Shown: positions 28,082 through 40,700 of the stretch, one piece after another
How positions within the stretch are numbered: the stretch's first letter is position 1
How the letters are laid out: every line of letters starts with the position of its first letter
Assembly: GCA_027574665.1 (NCBI GenBank)
Contig: CM050655.1
Span: 4,154,001 to 4,218,000, forward strand
Source: Rhynochetos jubatus
Taxonomy: Eukaryota; Chordata; Aves; Eurypygiformes; Rhynochetidae
DNA: 64,000 nt
Direction of reading: 5' to 3'
The notes under the pieces: generated by a model
Seen by the model: only the letters and a program-made list of their open reading frames with translations
What the model was told of the DNA's origin: nothing
The model's database searches: none
Translations under genes and position numbers: made by a program

Positions 28082-28680
28082 AATTTGCCAAATATACAGC
28101 TATTAGAACAACCCTAAGTATCACTTATCATTAAGTTACAAAAGGTGGTAGATAGCACAGTACAGCGTTCTGTAAAACAAACACGCAGTATTAACGACAC
28201 CCCCTGCAGTCCGACAGTGGCAAACCCCAGCAAACGAAATTACAAACATACGAATTAGAGGAGACCGAGTGACGGCTTCAGACACCTGAATCAAAGAAAC
28301 CGAGACTAGACTAGAGACATTCATCCACCAAGCGCAACTAACGTAGAATTTCAGATTTTCAAAACAATTAACAATATCAGGTGCAATTTCACATGCTTTC
28401 ATTTGTCTTCCAGTACAGTTCCCAGAGTATTAAAGTGCCTTCGTGCACTCTACTTTCATTTATCGCCAGGGGCAACACGTCCTGTTTGGAAGTTACTTCA
28501 TAGGGCACTTCTTAACAGAAAATAAAATGACTATTTGAAGCAACGTACACGACTCAAACCAAGGGGGGTTTAAGTACCTTTGCTCCGAGCACTAACCAAT
28601 TAAACTCCGAACGAGACTACAGTAAAAGGTTCTTGGAAGGGGGTTTTCTGCTGTACCATCCTTAGCTTTCCCCACTTCTC

Positions 28681-29640
28681 CCCCTCTCACACACCGCTCT
28701 GCTACGCACGTCCTTTGGGCGACAGCCTCCTCCGTGGCTTTCGCGCACCGACTGCCGCGAGGGTGGGAGTCGGGCAGTCTTTGGCCGCGCCTGCGCGGAA
28801 GCGACATCCTACAACGCTCTGTTGTAGCTCGGGGAACGCACGCGGCATACTCTCCCCGCGAGACACTTCAAGACTTGCAGCCGTTGGATCTGGTCTGCAG
28901 CCGTTACCTGCGCTGCAGAGCCGACCAGACGTCCTACTCTGAACTTCCACCTCCCCCCGCTACGCTACCTTCCGAAACCCAAACCTGGGAGTGAACGGCA
29001 GGAAGGAAAGGAAAACTGCGTGCGGTTTGCCCCCAAAACACCCTCTTCAAAACACAGCTAAAGAGGTTTCCAAAACCTGCGATCGAAGCACGCTCTCCGC
29101 TGACATTCCACTCCTGCTCTTTCACGGGAAAGAGTGCAAAAGGGAAACGGCAGTTCCCACATCCGAGCTGTTTTGATGGCGTTTTCCAGTACTTGCACTT
29201 TCGGGGTGTAAGTTGTTGAGGAAATAACAATCTCGCTTTAAACCATTCCACAGTAACGCTACAGGAGGTTTCCAGTGGCAAGGGCTGGCGAAGGCACTCG
29301 GGAGGAAAGCTGACCCGGAGGGAAAAGAGAGAAACTAGGAGAGGGAATGACCACCTAATCGTAGCTTTAAACGGCAGGTGTGGCTGCGAGCCTGTACGCT
29401 AGCGATGGGAGCCCTCCTGCACTGCGTACTTCACATCCAGAAGCGAGAAAACAATTGCAGTTGCTGCCAACAGCCCCGCCTGACACGGCCAGCGCAGGGG
29501 ACGCCCCCCCTTCGCCACCGTCGCCGCTACACGCAAAAAGGCCGTTTTAAAGCCTGCGCAACCCAGGCTCGGATCAGCGAGAGCTCTCCGGAGGTGAGCC
29601 CGTTTTACCGGCGCTCCAGACGTATCACACGCTAACGTTA
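28681..29640. promoter_or_regulatory. CpG-island-like segment downstream of IPMK
   Basis: CpG dinucleotides are very dense in parts of this segment (about 10 in 28741-28800 alone), with clusters near 28.70-28.96 and 29.38-29.64 kb. A plus-strand donor-like CTCCGGAG/GTGAGC lies near 29592. It could be a promoter for an unannotated transcript, or simply the CpG-densest part of the wider CpG-rich domain. If IPMK uses the distal poly(A) site, this lies within its 3' UTR. Confidence 0.35.
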
Positions 29641-30665
29641 CTTAAAACACCACGTGCGCTGACGTGCCTCAGAAACAGATGCGCTCTGTTAATCAAACTG
29701 AAGGGAATTAGGGGGTTCCTAGTCTACTGAGTCCTTTAGAAGTTCGGCGTGGGACTGTAGGGTTACGGACAGGAATGGTCTGACTGTGCATTACAGCAGA
29801 AAAGATGAAAAACTGAACAAGCGTCACGTGAATCACAACCACACGTAAAGTTTCCGGTCGAGTTCATAAAATGACTCGGTTAAAATATTTTAAACATTTC
29901 GTAATGGTATAATAATTTCCAACGTAATTTATGCAACAGATTCCACCCCTATCCAAAAATACCTTATATGTAAATGCTTTTTTATAAAACTTTATACAAC
30001 TCAAGCTCTCATTAGGTAAGCCTACACACAACTCTCACAACCCCCCAGGCAGAAAGAGGTCAGAAGGGTGTATTCTCAGGGAGTACGTGAACGACAACGC
30101 ATCCTCTTCCATGGATCTGCCCTTTTGACCATCATCAACGAAATCAAACTCTTATTGCTTAAAACTCACACCAGACGGGTTTCATCGACGCCAACAGCGC
30201 TCAGCTATACCACACCAGCCTGGGGAAGGGACCTGCTCTCAGTTTTACAGGACAAAAACACCTCGTTACCTTTTCCGTAAAGATTTCCAGGTAACCGTCA
30301 CCTGTCCTGTGCGCTTCGTATGGGCACCACAAGAGGGGATCGATGGCAATGCACACCGTCAGTGACCAGTGTCTCCCTCTTCATCTGCTTCATGATTTCT
30401 GTGACGGGATCTCCAGCTATAGCTGAAAACAACCCCATCAGATACAGGATGCTACGAACACCAGATCTAACAAAGTGCAAGGACCACGTGAATAACGCCT
30501 TTGCAGGCATAAATTCACAGCTGGTACAACGGCGAAACACCTCTACAGCAAGCCTTAGTTGCACAGCTTCCAATTAAAAATACTGCTATCTCTCAAGCTG
30601 CGTTTTAAATTAACAGAAATACAGCCGTAATAACTACCGGTAAAAAAAAACCATGATTAAATTAT

Positions 30666-30671
30666 TTTATT
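30666..30671 (-). terminator. Candidate poly(A) signal AATAAA for IPMK
   Basis: The minus strand reads AATAAA here. About 17-26 nt further on it has a run of nine T (complement of 30642-30650), a U-rich downstream element in the expected position. Cleavage would fall near 30645-30655. It is the first canonical hexamer noticed downstream of the IPMK stop codon. Confidence 0.45.
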
Positions 30672-32585
30672 TTTTTTAAATCCAAAATATTCTGACAGTT
30701 TAACAATACCCCAGGTGCATTACAAACACTGCCACAGTCAACACAACAGTCAATACTTAAAGAGCATTCAAACACTGAAGACGTAGATCTGAAAGCAGGG
30801 ACAGAACGCGCTTATACTAAAAGCGTACGGATCCTTTTCCAACGATTGACTCAAACTTTGAGGCAGAAGTCTGATTTCTCCGGCACAAAACGGATCAAAA
30901 TCCCGAAGAGATGAGTTACAGAGGACAAGAATTCAGATGGATGAATGTTTCCCCTCCTATCTGCTATAAAACATGGTGGATTTATAACACAAGGCCACTA
31001 CCAGCCCAGACTAGTGTTGACTATTTACAGAACAACAAAATCACATCAGAGAGACCAGCAGCAAAGCAAACAAAACCACAAATCTTCCTAGAATATGGCT
31101 TAAATTAGTTCACAGGGAGTTGGGAATATATTAACTACACGATGCCATGGAAACACCAGGTAGGAAAAAAACCCCACTTGCTCTTCCTGGTATTTTTCCC
31201 CTCAACCTTCACCACAATTTGCATAAAATTGTTGACCAAACGATAGCGCCCCTCCTGCAAGCGCCTCTTCCCAGGCTTCAACAGCATTAGGTCACCAACA
31301 GATCGGTTTCAACGCTGAACGTATTGGCCAAAATCAGCTCTAACGTTTAAACAACGTGGTAGGTCGCATAATACCCTGTTTCTTCCAATCAGCCCAAAGC
31401 GCTAAAATTTCGGCTTTGTTTAAAACAGCATTATTTGTTTGAAAAAACCCAAACTATTCCTCTTTTTCCGAGGCAGAAAACGGATGTCAAATCCGGAACT
31501 TGCAAAGGGGCGCACACGACTGAGTGCATAGCGCAGAACATCATACAGAGAGCAGCACGGCCACGGTGTCGCGGTCGGTCCACATGTAAACGGTGTGTGT
31601 TTCCAAGGACCAGCTCCACTCTGAACAGCTTGACGTGTGGGGCTTCCTTAAAGCATTATAAGCTCGCTGTGTGGGTGGCAAGACTCCTCCGTCCCGCCTT
31701 TCCGTACAGCTGAACTACATACGCGCGGGAGGAGAGCCACACACACAGCACACAAGCGACACACCAAAAATGCTTTGGAAGCATCATCCCCATCTCAGCT
31801 ATCCCACATCAAAGCTTTCCTTTCTCCTCTGGAAAAGTGGGACAACGTTCAAATTCCACAGGTTGCCTGTGTGTCATTTAAAAAAACCCCAAAAGAGCTG
31901 GCTTTAGCCCAGGGTAAGAGCGCCACGACTCCACTGTGACCAACGGAGGTACGTCTGACTGCTCCAGGGCTGAACTGGATCTTCGCCGTAAAGGGTCCTT
32001 GACCTGTACTGCTCCTCCTTTCCAGTCGGTGCTCCCCAGCGGTGGAAATGCGAAACGCTTGTTCCAACAATACAAGCGGCAAACGGCTAGAGGCAATCCC
32101 TGTATGCTTCCTCAAAACGCTGTGCTGCCCTACTCAATCAGCTTGCTTTGAAAGGCAATGCTTCTGGAGAAGGGCCGTCCGAACAAGGGAGCGAGGTGTT
32201 TCCCTTAGTCACAACATCAGACACTCCACTAAGACTGACTTAATCTCCCAAACCAGTTAGTTCCTGGAGCATCTCCCATTCACATTCTTGTGCTCTTCCT
32301 CAGGAACAACCAGTTTCCCCAGCAGTTGTGCAGTTTAAGCCTGTTACCGTGCTTTTACTCCCGCACCCCCCCGGATTACAGGGTAGCTCGTCTGTGGTGA
32401 ACATCGGCTAAGGACAACCACCAAGAGGGGAAGCGCCCGCACGTACTGCTGTCGGAAGGACAGCGGTATCGTCCCGTGATGTGAAAAAGCACTTTTTTTG
32501 ATACGCCGGCTTCCAGGTTAGACTACTGACTCAAAACGGGAATTCTCTCCGAGCAGGGTTAACTCCAGTTATTTCAATAGAGTAA

Positions 32586-32600
32586 ACACAAGAGGGCAGC
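32586..32600 (+). promoter_or_regulatory. CTCF-like motif, forward
   Basis: ACACAAGAGGGCAGC agrees with the CTCF core consensus CCASYAGRKGGCRSY at 13 of 15 positions and is followed by GCTG. It lies in the presumed IPMK 3' UTR. A motif match alone does not prove binding. Confidence 0.25.
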
Positions 32601-33014
32601 GCTGAGGACATCAATCCTGCGCGCTGAGAGTTTTCAGTCCATTTGCTAAAAAACCTGTTAATGGAGATACGGCTCAGTGTCAGGGCTAAGTGGGCAAGTG
32701 TTACCTACGCTAAAGAACCCTCGCTCATCGTCCAACTGTACTCCTTGGATTTCAGCCAACCATATACGTCTCATTCCACTAATTCCCCTATCCTGCTTAA
32801 TCTCAAGTATCTTCATCCTTTCACACTCCCTAATTAACTATCAGTTATTTTCCTGAGTGAGATTATAAAAAGTTAAACCCTTCTACCAGAAGTACAAAGA
32901 CAAATAAAATATAGAACAATACAAACCCAGTTATACAGCATTACAAGTGCAGAAATTCTTCATGTTGTTGCTCTTCCTTATCATTGGCCCCCAGTAAAAA
33001 CCATAGCAAAGAAT

Positions 33015-33649
33015 TTAGTTATCCAAAATATTTTGAAGTACTGTGATTAAATTCTTCAGACCGTAAATGTAGCCCTCATCCTTTGTGTTGCTCGGGAACA
33101 CATGAGCAAAATCTATCATTCGGACTTCGACGTTTGCGCTCTCCTTGATCTCCGCCGGCATGTGACAGAACACTTTTTCCAGTTGGGGTATAACGTTTCC
33201 GTTCAGGTGCTCCTGCGTAATGCACGTGCTGCTTTTCCACACGTTGCCTTGCTCCAAGTTTTCAACTTTCAGTGAGAGCTGGCTGTGGTGCCTCTTGGAG
33301 TACGCCTTTGTGTGCAGTGCGTAAAACTTGGACAAGCCTTTACTTACAGAGGCCTCGATTTTCCCATTCTCTGTAGAATTTATGACATGAATGTTGTTGT
33401 TATACTCCAGTATGTCTCCACCCGCTAACAGTCCCTTGGGCACTCCTCTCTTCTCTGCCAAGGTGACAGCGCTCAGCCGCACGGCTGGGGCCTGACACGA
33501 ACCTTCGTAAACAAACAGCAACGAGCTCGCATAGAAGTTGAGTTGCTCCTGGCCCTCAAACCACTCCAAGATCTTTTCAACCTTCTGAATGCTGGCAGCT
33601 ATCGCATCTTTTCTCAAGCAGTACCCATTGTGGAAAAACTTCGAGATGC
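33015..33649 (-). CDS. IPMK: IPMK terminal coding exon 6 (SSLL and IDF motifs, stop codon)
   Basis: This is the last coding exon. The minus-strand acceptor TTTCTTGCAG (AG at 33650-33651) is followed by two bases that complete Gly, 210 codons and a TAA at 33015-33017. It begins ISKFFHNGYCLRKDA and ends YGLKNLITVLQNILDN. Residues 41-49 are SSLLFVYEG, the SSLL element that helps bind ATP and substrate. Residues 178-180 are IDF within VRMIDFAHVFPSNT, where the Asp coordinates the catalytic metal. Between them is a long, less conserved insert typical of IPMK, with SKRHHSQ.SLKVENLE where mammals carry a basic nuclear-localisation stretch. The bird-like sequence has fewer basic residues just before SKRHH than I recall for human. 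There is no frameshift or premature stop. Confidence 0.97.
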
Positions 33650-34634
33650 CTGCAAGAAACAGACACGTTTGGGGATTACTTTCACCTCTGCACAGAAATC
33701 AAGCCTTTTTCCTTTCTTTCAGGATGAGAAAAGGTCTCGACTTGAAGAAACAGGCAGTATTCACACTGCTGGCTTTGCCACCGTTAACGACACCAGAACT
33801 GAACCGAGGAACCCCAACACCTTCGGTCATCTCCCCTGCACAAGGCCGGCTGTGTAGTGCGGCAGGTTGGGCTCGCACTGCAAATAAAGGTAACTACCCA
33901 GTGTATCGATCAAACGGTAGGTGAGCACGGCTCCTGCCCCCACGTCATTTCAGTAAGCAGCCGGGCAGTTCTCCAGGGATAAAGAAACGCAAGAAACCCT
34001 TTATCATGAGTGACAGAGCTCACAGGCCAGTGCCAGCTCTGGAGAGGGGCGTGTTTGTGCACGTCCCTCCGTGGGGGCCAGACGAACAGACACCAAATTA
34101 ATACCTACTTTCAAACAGTTATCGCCGCCAACCAGGCGTGCGATGGTAGCAATTTTTTCTGTTGTTCACGTAGAGCAACAGATGGATTAACTGCTACCCG
34201 GAAGGTCACTAACTGGAAGACGCATTTACAGTACCTTTCCAACACGGAGGACAGGACACAGTCACAAGGCAACTAGAGATTAAATTACATATATTATAAA
34301 AATGTTTATACTTCTAAAAGTTTTTTATTTCATTATAGTCTCAAAGCTGCACGGAAACTGAATTCCACCACTACCACCCCCTTATTAAGTAGTGAGAGAC
34401 AGGTGATGAGGAGATTCCTATGGACTACACCGCTGTCAAAGCAGCTGCAAACGTAATTGAGGACTGACGGGTAGTTCAAATGATACAGGAAACTGCTAAA
34501 GACCCACCTGGCAAGAGGAGAAAAAGGGGCTTTTAAACTGGGCACACACAGACTGCTTTCTCCATACAGTTCCAGAAAGCAGTAAATAAATAAAAATCCA
34601 AGAGCACCAAATCCTGACCAGCTAATTCCCTTAC
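33650..34634 (-). other. IPMK: IPMK intron 5
   Basis: This intron is bounded by GTAAGG (donor, high-coordinate end) and TTTCTTGCAG (acceptor). Only short chance open frames are present. No repeat or RNA gene was recognised. Confidence 0.9.
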
Positions 34635-34716
34635 CGTCCTTTACGGTTTCCTTGGTCAAGCTCCTCCCGTAGTGCTGGTTTTGCGTCTCGTAGCTGTCAG
34701 TAGAGACGTGGTAAAC
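34635..34716 (-). CDS. IPMK: IPMK coding exon 5
   Basis: This 82-nt exon has an acceptor TTTCTTGCAG (AG at 34717-34718) and a donor GTAAGG (GT at 34633-34634) on the minus strand. It encodes 27 codons plus one base: VYHVSTDSYETQNQHYGRSL, then TKETVKD and the first base of Gly. It continues directly from GMR of exon 4 into VYHV, as in other vertebrate IPMK proteins. QNQHYGRSLTKET lies in the C-lobe. An open frame runs past the donor into the intron to 34333, but the canonical donor and the match to exon 6 place the exon end at 34635. Intron 5 to the last exon is under 1 kb, the shortest in the visible gene. Confidence 0.95.
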
Positions 34717-37700
34717 CTGCAAGAAACAAGGAGGCAGCTCTACTTATTTCCAACGGCCAGTATTTCCGCAGAGCTGTGAGACACCTCACAGACTACAAAA
34801 TCCTTGGTACCGTTTATCCCTCGCACAGCTTTAAGTGACTCGCAGCGGTCACCACTGCCCCCGAAGGGCTCTGATCTGCAAGATCCTCCCCCTTCCCACC
34901 TTGGGGTCTGAGCCACAGCTTTCCTGCATTGGAAAGACATCATTCTGTCGGCAAAAAGCAACGTAGCCGTTACGGGAAAACGTTCTGTAGGGCACCCGCC
35001 TTGCAAAGCACTGCTGAGACTCAAAACTGCCACGCTCCTACCCAGGTCCCTGTGAATATTAGATCAGTAAGATGTAACAAGCTCAAAAATTCAATGTAAC
35101 CGTTCTGCAGTTCTTCAAGCCATAAAAATATTAAGCAGGGCAGCAAAACAAGAAACACTGTGATGTGACCAGCTCCATGAGAGCTGTCTGAAAGCAGAAC
35201 TGTGGGCACCCAGGAGGTCATGCTAAAGCAGGGACAGCGGTGGAGGGAAAGCTCGGTTCCCACACGGACAGCAGTACATCAGCTCTCGCCTGACAGGGAG
35301 CTAACTCCTACGGGTACAGTTGTGTCCATATCAGGAATTGTACAAGCTTAACAACTTAATTCACAAGTGTTTTACATAGAGACACATTTTCTCTCTAACT
35401 GGAATAATTTCCATAGTAGAAACGTGCCAGCCAGCCAGGCCCAAGTATAATTTGTTTATGAGAGCGCAGACAATTCTTATTTGCAGAAATAATGGTGTTA
35501 CCAAGCAGGCAGCCGTCTCTGGCAGAAACTCTGCACTTGGCACTCATTCAGACCACCCAACCCTGCGGCACCCATCCCGGCTGCAGCACTCAGCCCTCCC
35601 CTCACCCTCCATACAAAGAGAGGATCCCACGGGAAGCAAGTCGGGGTGCACCGGTGAGCCCTGGTCCCTCCTCCTCTGGGGTCTTTTTCTTGCTGCAGCC
35701 CACAGAGAAAGTCCAGCATGGGGAAACATCCGCACACAGAGGGGGGTGGTAGCTGAGCAGTTATTAAAAAAATTAAGAATTCTGTTTCCATTGCAGCTCC
35801 CACCCCAAAACTTCTCTGCCCCATCCAAACCAGGATGAGCACAGTATGGAAACACGGGTCCGGAACTCCGGCTTCGCAAAGCAGCTGGGAAGAAAAGTCT
35901 CAAATAGCTTATTCTGACAAAGAGACAGAAGTAATTAAATTCAGGGTCCCCAAGGAACCTAGATCAATTTCCAGGCGCTGTGATTTAAGTCATCAACCAC
36001 CAGCTGAAGGAGCAGTAAATAACCCTGGTTATAGTAAGGAGGTAATGCTGTAAGTTATAGAAACTGAGAGAAACTGTGAGTTATAGAAACCTCTGCAGCG
36101 CAGAGGTGAGTTATTCTAAACCAGCACCTGACAAGTCTGATTTTAGTTTCAGGAAAACAATCATTCCCGGCTTTGGTTTTTTCCCCACAGTGCACGCACC
36201 CCAAGGTCACTGGCGTAAATACTTCAGGTACCAAAGCTACTTTCAAAAACGTACAAAAAGGGTCAAAAACTTTCTAACGGGCCACAAGCCAAAGGTAACG
36301 AAACAAGGCAAGAACAAAAAAAATACATTGCTTAGGAAAAGGATCAAGAGTCTGCCGACTACATCAAAGCTTTCGCTAGCTGCGTCTCCATTTGAAGCGT
36401 TAAACGTTCTCCTGTAGTTGGTCCAGGGGCAGCTTCCTCCATCCACCGGCCCCGCAGCACGCTCCTCAACAAAGAATCTTGTTTACCAGCAGCCCATCTC
36501 TTCCCCCGTAGGAGCTAACAGGGCTTTTCTGACATGGGCACTTGCTCAAAAATGCTGATTAAGATCTGCAAGCTCATTCTGTTTTCTACAGAAGGGCTGG
36601 AGCCACACATAAGCCCCCCGGCTTCTGCACTGGGTTTCCCGTGAAGCCACCCGACCTCTTCTCATTATTTGCACAAAACCGTTCCTCCTCAAATGGTTTT
36701 AAACCACCTACTTTCCAGGTAGTTTAAAAATACCCCTGCAGATGTGCGTGCCTGGCAGCAACGGTGCATTTTTCGCTACACAAAACGGTCGATGACAAAC
36801 TGCCAAGCCCCACACACATAGCAACAGTGACTATGACTGTCTGGTGAACAAGCAAGGACTTGGAACACCCTTGGTTAACAAAGGGCTTGGCTGCAGGCAA
36901 CGGCATCGAAGGACCACAGCGACGGGTGAGCGTGAAAGGGTTCTCCACCTTAGCCAAAGGGCTGCCTCGGAACGGAACGCCGCTTCGAGCCTTTTCTCAG
37001 CTGCAAGGAAGCGACTATTAGAAACATTCCTGGAAAACCTCAACCAAATCCAAACACATTAAGCCCCAACCTGAAAGCAGAGGAACAGAAAACCAAGTTC
37101 AGACAGAAATAATCTTCCACCACTTCTTCCTTCACCCTCACCTGCCCCCAAAACACAGGGATGGCTGTGCTGCAGCAGCAGCACACTAAAACCAACTTCC
37201 TCGTCTACGGCCCTCTTGCTTCACTGTGGTTTTGTCCACACCGCCACCACCGCTAATCTGCTACTAACCCTTCCCCAAAGGATACGTGCCTTTGAACCAA
37301 CCTTTTTCGGTGTCCCTGCTGCTGCAGCTGTCTGTACTAGCCCTTTGCTGACAAAATGACGAGTCCAGTAAGTCAAATCTGTAACCTTAACAACGGCCAA
37401 GAAGTTACTAGACAGGAAAATCCCATTTCTCGTCCAGCAGGCACAGCTCCGTACGTCACCTGCAAAACACGGCCTTCAAGAATACCCCTTCATCAGTGAT
37501 GTTTACACTTCTCTGTGCAGTAAAATGCTTCCTACTAGAGAAGGTCCGAGCCGTTTGGTTGGCAATGCAGAGGCTCCTCCTCATGCCTACGAGCAGCTCC
37601 CATTCGGTGAGGTTTCTGTGTAAGCAGAACTGGAATCCAGCATGCCAACAGGTTCAATTTCTTATTCAGTAGTAGCAGGGCCTCTGCATGAGCATTACCT

Positions 37701-40700
37701 CAAAAAATCCAGATGATGAACTGCCAAGGAAAATTATCTTTCGACTTTCTCAACCTGCACTTGGCCTTTGTTTCCCCACGAGGTGTTTAGTTATTGCTGT
37801 GTGCATACAGACACATATTTCTGTACCTTTTGTTCCATTACAGCGAGTTCGTCCCATGTTCTTGGACCAGGGGAAACCTTGAGCTAACCTAAAGTTGGTC
37901 CAGCGTGGTCTTTCAGAAAGCACAACCCATGTAAGATCTCAACGGTGGGATACACGGTTTGGAAACCTTGCAAGTGAAGCTTTAGGACATTAAGCTGAGG
38001 GCTGGATCGAGGAAAACAAATGTTATGTAATGTTATTGACGGTAACTCGGTATCGACTTCCATGGCGAGGCAGAAAAATGCACACGCTGTTCAAATACTT
38101 ATCTGCGGCAACTCCCTCGCTTCCAGAAAGCGTAATTTACACGTCTATTAAGACTAGGCTGCTTGGTGGAGATACGGCTAGCACAAACAAATCTCTCAGC
38201 TAGCTGGCAGAGCTCTTTCACATCTGCAAAAAATATTAACTGATCCACATCACTGGAACTGGGGAGCGGGGGGAAATAACATGTTGAGCAGGCTCAAACA
38301 GTACCGCGAAGGGGTACCTGCAGGGTGAAGGCTAACCCCGACGCACGCGGATACGGACTCGTGAGCCACTGGCATTCCCACGTGCCAGCCGGTGTCTGAG
38401 AAGCAGTTTCCCACGGAGCTCCTGGGACCTGCTCCTCTGAGCAAGGACACGGAGATTAGAGACACGCTCTGATGCCGAGACACCCAGACTTCAAAGGGCT
38501 GAGCTGTGCACCCCTTGCGGTTTTTCCGTAAATACACTCAACGGTCACCCCTCCGTTACACCCAGACAGGCAAGAGCGAGCAGCGTTTAAATGTTACACA
38601 GGGTCCGTGTTTACAGCGAGGCACCTCTGCGCTCCTAACTGGCACCTGAAGGTCAGCACCCAGCCTGCTGCCGAAAGCGGGGGGTAAGCGGGCAGCACCC
38701 CAGCTAAGCCACGGACACCCAACACCAGCATCAGGCCACCACCTTCGCAGGGGGCAGCGCCAGGCTGAGACCCGCAGCCACAGCAGGCGCCTCTCGCCTT
38801 GTCCCTGTGTAAATATCCAGGTTTCCCCCATGTCTGAGGACCCCAGGTTTCTCTGCAGCCCTGTGATCCCGCAGGGACCGCCCGCGCCACAGCGGAAGGC
38901 TGAAACCCTGTGTTTTAACAGGCCTTAGGTTTGGTTTTTTTCCAAAGAAAGTAAAACAAGGATTTGAAGAAAAACATAGGAAGGTAACATTTTTTAAGAC
39001 ACGTTCTCTTCTTTGATACTACTGCTTCAGAGCCATGCCGTAACGCTACCACTGCTGCCGAGAGCATGCCGGTTATCTACAGCCACGTATCTGAACGCCT
39101 CCCCCCTTTTTAAAAGCCCAAAGCCACCCCAATTTACGTTGTTGGTGCCAGACACGGAGTGATGAAAGTACCCACACCCCTGCCTGCTGCTGGCTGGAAA
39201 AGTCAGCCCTGAAGGAGGCATCCCTGCTCCCCGCTTTTCTCAGATGACATTTAGATATTGTTCTATCTGGTTTGCTTCTTTGCTCTTCCGGCACTTGACA
39301 GAGTATGTCACCAAATGCTCTGACAACCAAGATGAAGTTTTAGTAAGTACAAGTTATTTTAACATAAATAGGTTGTAGAATGAAATTCTGTTGAAACTCA
39401 CCCGGTAAAAAAGCAGAGTAATCGTCTCCTAAACAAAGGCAGGACGACACTGCCGTTAAATCCCGAACCATTTCAAAATATGTAATTTTGGACTCCCTTC
39501 ACGGAGCATCTCCTCAGAATACATTTTTTATGCCTCCTTTTCATATAATAGGTGGGGGGGGAAATAAAGAGGCCATCTCTCATCTCATCCATCACCCGCT
39601 TGTTCCTAACACACAGGAAATCCTACCAGCCACAAGGACACAAGCAGACCAGCCGTCACACACACGACGAGCCCTTTGTTTAAGGAAAAACAATGCCAGG
39701 GTACCCATCTGCTAGAACTCGCCCGGTTCTAGGGGATGAGAGATGAATCTCCCAAACTCTGCAAATGCAGAATTCCCGAAACGCCCTTCAGCCACCACAG
39801 CCAGCCACTTCCAGACCTCCTGGGGGCCCTACTCGTGCTTTTTGGTTGGTTGGGGAGGGGTTTTCTTAGGTTTTGTTTTGTATTCCACTGATGTCTTAAA
39901 CATCAGAGCTTGAATTAGATCTATAAATGTAAAAAAGAAATCTAAACAACCCAGTTCTGGTCATTTTTTGCTGTGGAAAAACATGAACACTAGATGCAGG
40001 ATTTAATAGCTTTACTATTCCTCCTGTCCTACATCTTGTTATTAACACACCAGAGCCTGTAAAAATTACGACGATACTGGAAAGGGGTCATAAAGAACTC
40101 AGCTACGGCCAGTTCTAAAGTATCTTGCAGGAACATGTGCTGTAGATTAGGAAATTCACTCGTAAAAACAGCTTTGATGAGGTCTCTGCACCGCTGCACG
40201 CAGCACTTCATCGGCACAAACAAAAGCAAGCGATGGGTTACGCTGGCGAAGTTACGTAATCGCCCGGTTCTGCTTTAAAAAACCACCTTTCAGAAACATT
40301 ACGGACCATGTGGTGTTGCAATCAAGATGTTCTGGAAGAGAAAGAAAACCCGCAGGAGTCGGGAACGGTGGGTGGATTCTGAACGGATTACAAAGCCGAG
40401 GTGACAACCCACACATTCCCCTTGCGTTCAACAGCGCACAACGTACTCTATTTTTCATACAGCATGCGCTGAGAAGATATTCCTTCTATTTTTATATGCC
40501 CACTACCGGAACCGCGTTGCAACATGCGTGTTTGCTACTGGAACCATACCTTAGCTTTCCAACTTAGGTTTAAACCCTACTTTTTTAAACAAGTACGTCC
40601 TCATCTCTCAAGGAAAGGAACCCCTCCACGGAAGATGAAATGGGGTTTTCAACCAACGTTACTGCAATGACTCTGCTTTCCAAAAGCTTTGCCGTGCCTT

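Larger units (their letters stand above)
30650..33014 (-). other. IPMK: IPMK 3' untranslated region (probable; end uncertain)
   Basis: The sequence immediately left of the IPMK stop codon has no conserved coding frame. The mammalian IPMK 3' UTR is several kilobases long, so this stretch is inferred to be 3' UTR. The first convincing poly(A) signal on the minus strand is AATAAA at 30666-30671. A longer form reaching the ATTAAA at 28076-28081 is possible. The segment is rich in CpG for a 3' UTR. The exact end cannot be fixed from sequence alone. Confidence 0.5.

Noticed and set aside
34333-34634. Extension of the exon 5 frame past its donor
   Set aside because: A canonical GTAAGG donor at 34634 and exact phase and sequence continuity to exon 6 show this is intron.
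35498-35842. 114-codon minus-strand frame, with overlapping frames on both strands
   Set aside because: GC-rich intronic sequence with frames open on both strands at once; no domain and no splice logic with IPMK.
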